From the NCBI GenBank assembly GCA_016717705.1, contig JADKFD010000003.1, positions 62,001 through 126,000 of the forward strand: a DNA stretch of 64,000 bases. Reading direction: 5' to 3'. How positions within the stretch are numbered: position 1 is the stretch's first letter; each line of letters starts with the position of its first letter. Below the pieces are notes generated by a model, which ran no database searches, had not been told where the DNA came from, and saw nothing but the letters and a program-made list of their open reading frames with translations. A program made the translations under genes and the position numbers. Origin of the DNA: Rhodanobacteraceae bacterium (GTDB lineage Bacteria > Pseudomonadota > Gammaproteobacteria > Xanthomonadales > SZUA-5). Of this stretch, positions 62,511-64,000 are shown piece after piece.

Positions 62511-62530
62511 ACGGGGCCCTGAGGCCCCGT
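62511..62530. terminator. Candidate bidirectional terminator hairpin
   Basis: ACGGGGCC-CTGA-GGCCCCGT is an eight-pair stem with a four-base loop between the convergent pepQ and VWA genes. Flanking T content is low in both directions (TTCGT on one side, GTTTGC on the other), so it may act with the adjacent REP pair. Confidence 0.6.
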
Positions 62531-62549
62531 TCGTCACCCGCGCGACGTC

Positions 62550-64000
62550 TTATTTCGCAACCGCAATTTGCGCCGGCGCCTCGCCGTTGATCGCCGCCGC
62601 CTTGCCGATCAGTTCGACCAGTTCGGCATTCATGCCATAGGGATCGCGACCGAGGTGCGCTTGCGCCAGCGCGGCGATCGCCGCGTAATCGTAGCCATCC
62701 AGATATTTGCCGCCACGCAGCGCCTCGCCGAAGGCTGCCACGGCCGCGGCAAACTGCAGTTGCGCCGAACCCGCTCCGATCTCACGCGGGCGGGCGACCG
62801 CCTGCTCGATCAAGCGACTCTGGTCCTGGTCGGGCTTCTTGTAGCGCAGCTTCAGGAAGGCAATCTCGTTGCCGGCTGCCTTGGCCTGGTCGTTCGCTGC
62901 GTAACGCAGTGGCGGCAGGCGCGTTGCCTGTGACCCGACCGGCGTCAGCTCGTACAGCGCAGTGACCGTATGGCCGGCGCCGATCTCGCCGGCATCCACC
63001 GCGTCGTTGTTGAAATCCTCGCGCGCCAGCATGCGGTTTTCGTAGCCGATCAAGCGATATTCGGCGACCACCGCCGGGTTGAATTCGATCTGGATCTTGA
63101 CGTCCTTGGCGATGGTCAGCAGGTTGGCGCCCAGTTCCTTGACCAGCACCTTGCGCGCCTCGCGCTCGCTGTCGATGTAGGCGTGGTTGCCATTGCCCAG
63201 ATCCGCCAGGCGCTCGGCGACTTCATCGTTGTAGTTGCCCTGACCGAAGCCGAGCGTGGTCAGCGCGATGCCGCTCTTGCGTTCGCGCGTGACCAGGTCC
63301 TCCAGGTCCTGCTGATCGACCAGACCGACATTGAAGTCGCCGTCGGTGGCCAGGATCACGCGATTGACGCCGCCGTCGACGAACTGCTCGCGCGCCACCT
63401 GGTAAGCCAGCTGGATGCCCTCGCCACCGTTGGTCGAACCGCCGGCTTCCAGCGCGGCCAACGAGGCGAGGATGGTCGCCTTGTCGCTGCCCTTGGTTGC
63501 CGGCAGCACCAGACCCGCGGCACCGGCATAGACGACGATGGCGATGGTGTCCTGCGGGCGCATCTGCTCGACCACCATGCCCAGCGCGGTCTTCACCAGC
63601 GGCAGCTTGTTCGGTTCCATCATCGAACCGGAGACGTCCAGCAGGAACACCAGATTGCTCGCCGGCAGCTGGGCGAACGGCACCTCATAGCCCTTCAGAC
63701 CGACCTGCAGCAGCCAGCGGTCGGCATTCCACGGCGCCTTGGCCAACTCGGTGCTGACGGTGAACGGCTGATCCACGCTGTCCGGCGTCGGATACTGGTA
63801 GTCGAAGTAGTTGATGAACTCCTCGATGCGCACCGCATCGCTCGGCGGCAGCTGGCCCTGGTCGAGGAAACGCCGCGCGTTGCTGTAGGCACCGGTATCG
63901 ACGTCGATCGAGAAGGTCGATACCGGGGTTTCCGCCGCGGCGATGACCGGGTTCGGCGCCAGGTCGGCGTAGCGTTCGGTATCGGTCGGCTGGTCGATGC
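62550..64000 (-). CDS. VWA domain protein (YfbK-like), 5' end outside the window
   Basis: The frame runs unbroken off the right edge, so at least 483 residues are seen. Near the edge are STFSIDVDTGAYSNARRFL and EEFINYFDYQYP, typical of YfbK family N-terminal regions. The MIDAS motif is FLLDVSGSM, followed by TDGDFNVG. The C-terminal domain ends with FGEALRGGKYLDGYDYAAIA and AQAHLGRDPYGMNAELVELI. A secreted or periplasmic lipoprotein is expected, but the signal region is not in view. Function unknown. Confidence 0.9.
   Translation of the reverse strand, partial: IDQPTDTERYADLAPNPVIAAAETPVSTFSIDVDTGAYSNARRFLDQGQLPPSDAVRIEEFINYFDYQYPTPDSVDQPFTVSTELAKAPWNADRWLLQVGLKGYEVPFAQLPASNLVFLLDVSGSMMEPNKLPLVKTALGMVVEQMRPQDTIAIVVYAGAAGLVLPATKGSDKATILASLAALEAGGSTNGGEGIQLAYQVAREQFVDGGVNRVILATDGDFNVGLVDQQDLEDLVTRERKSGIALTTLGFGQGNYNDEVAERLADLGNGNHAYIDSEREARKVLVKELGANLLTIAKDVKIQIEFNPAVVAEYRLIGYENRMLAREDFNNDAVDAGEIGAGHTVTALYELTPVGSQATRLPPLRYAANDQAKAAGNEIAFLKLRYKKPDQDQSRLIEQAVARPREIGAGSAQLQFAAAVAAFGEALRGGKYLDGYDYAAIAALAQAHLGRDPYGMNAELVELIGKAAAINGEAPAQIAVAK

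Overview
The window is chromosomal DNA from a GC-rich gammaproteobacterium. The gene order (hemA | TPR-lolB-ispE-tRNA-Gln-prs-rplY-pth-ychF; purN-purM | DUF2066-pgsA-like-perM-hda; kdsD-kdsC-lptC-lptA-lptB; ibaG-murA; a complete ccmABCDEFGHI operon) and the many GTAG-type short palindromic repeats point to the Xanthomonadales/Lysobacterales. That assignment is inferred from family and synteny knowledge; there is no rRNA in the window to confirm it. Almost everything is housekeeping. I see no prophage, IS transposase, CRISPR array or resistance island.

Layout. 0-7.3 kb: tRNA thiolation (mnmA), a Uma2-type nuclease, LPS transport and Kdo synthesis (lptB, lptA, lptC, kdsC, kdsD), ibaG and murA. 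7.7-19.4 kb: DUF3108, purN/purM, DUF2066, a CDP-alcohol phosphatidyltransferase, a PerM-type permease, hda, DUF3025, rimO and tsaB in one open frame, creD and DoxX. 19.6-30 kb: ychF, pth, rplY, prs, tRNA-Gln, ispE, lolB, a TPR protein, hemA and prfA. 30-41.5 kb: a TonB-domain lipoprotein-like protein, a serine hydrolase, lemA plus an M48 protease, a hotdog thioesterase, a GMC oxidoreductase, an EAL protein, a receiver-like protein, MOSC and DUF3293. 41.6-48.7 kb: cytochrome c maturation. 49-54 kb: a lipoprotein, then SDR, aldehyde dehydrogenase and RidA genes that look like lower kynurenine-pathway (2-aminomuconate) enzymes, and a lipase. 54-57.6 kb: a permuted ATP-grasp, alpha-E and transglutaminase trio. 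57.8-64 kb: a cyclic-nucleotide/rhodanese fusion, ilvA, a GlsB-type membrane protein, pepQ and a VWA protein cut by the window edge.

The most unusual content lies between the genes. One group of elements has paired, oppositely oriented arms, most of them tandem 7-nt words (variants of GTGAGTA, ACGTTTN, GGGACCC, TTTCGGN). They sit against stop codons and in places encode protein tails. A 236-bp candidate MITE lies between ccmI and the next gene, and several GTAG-REP classes are present.

Quality warning. Six blocks (about 5556-5775, 29970-30066, 36181-36338, 38368-38660, 40680-40980, 57713-57764) consist of C/G homopolymers, GC-only sequence or T-free sequence. At least six conserved genes carry single-base frameshifts (kdsD, DUF3025, M48 protease, MOSC, ccmH, ilvA). 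The EAL gene has a corrupted middle, and prmC is missing after prfA. I read most of these as assembly or consensus errors rather than biology.
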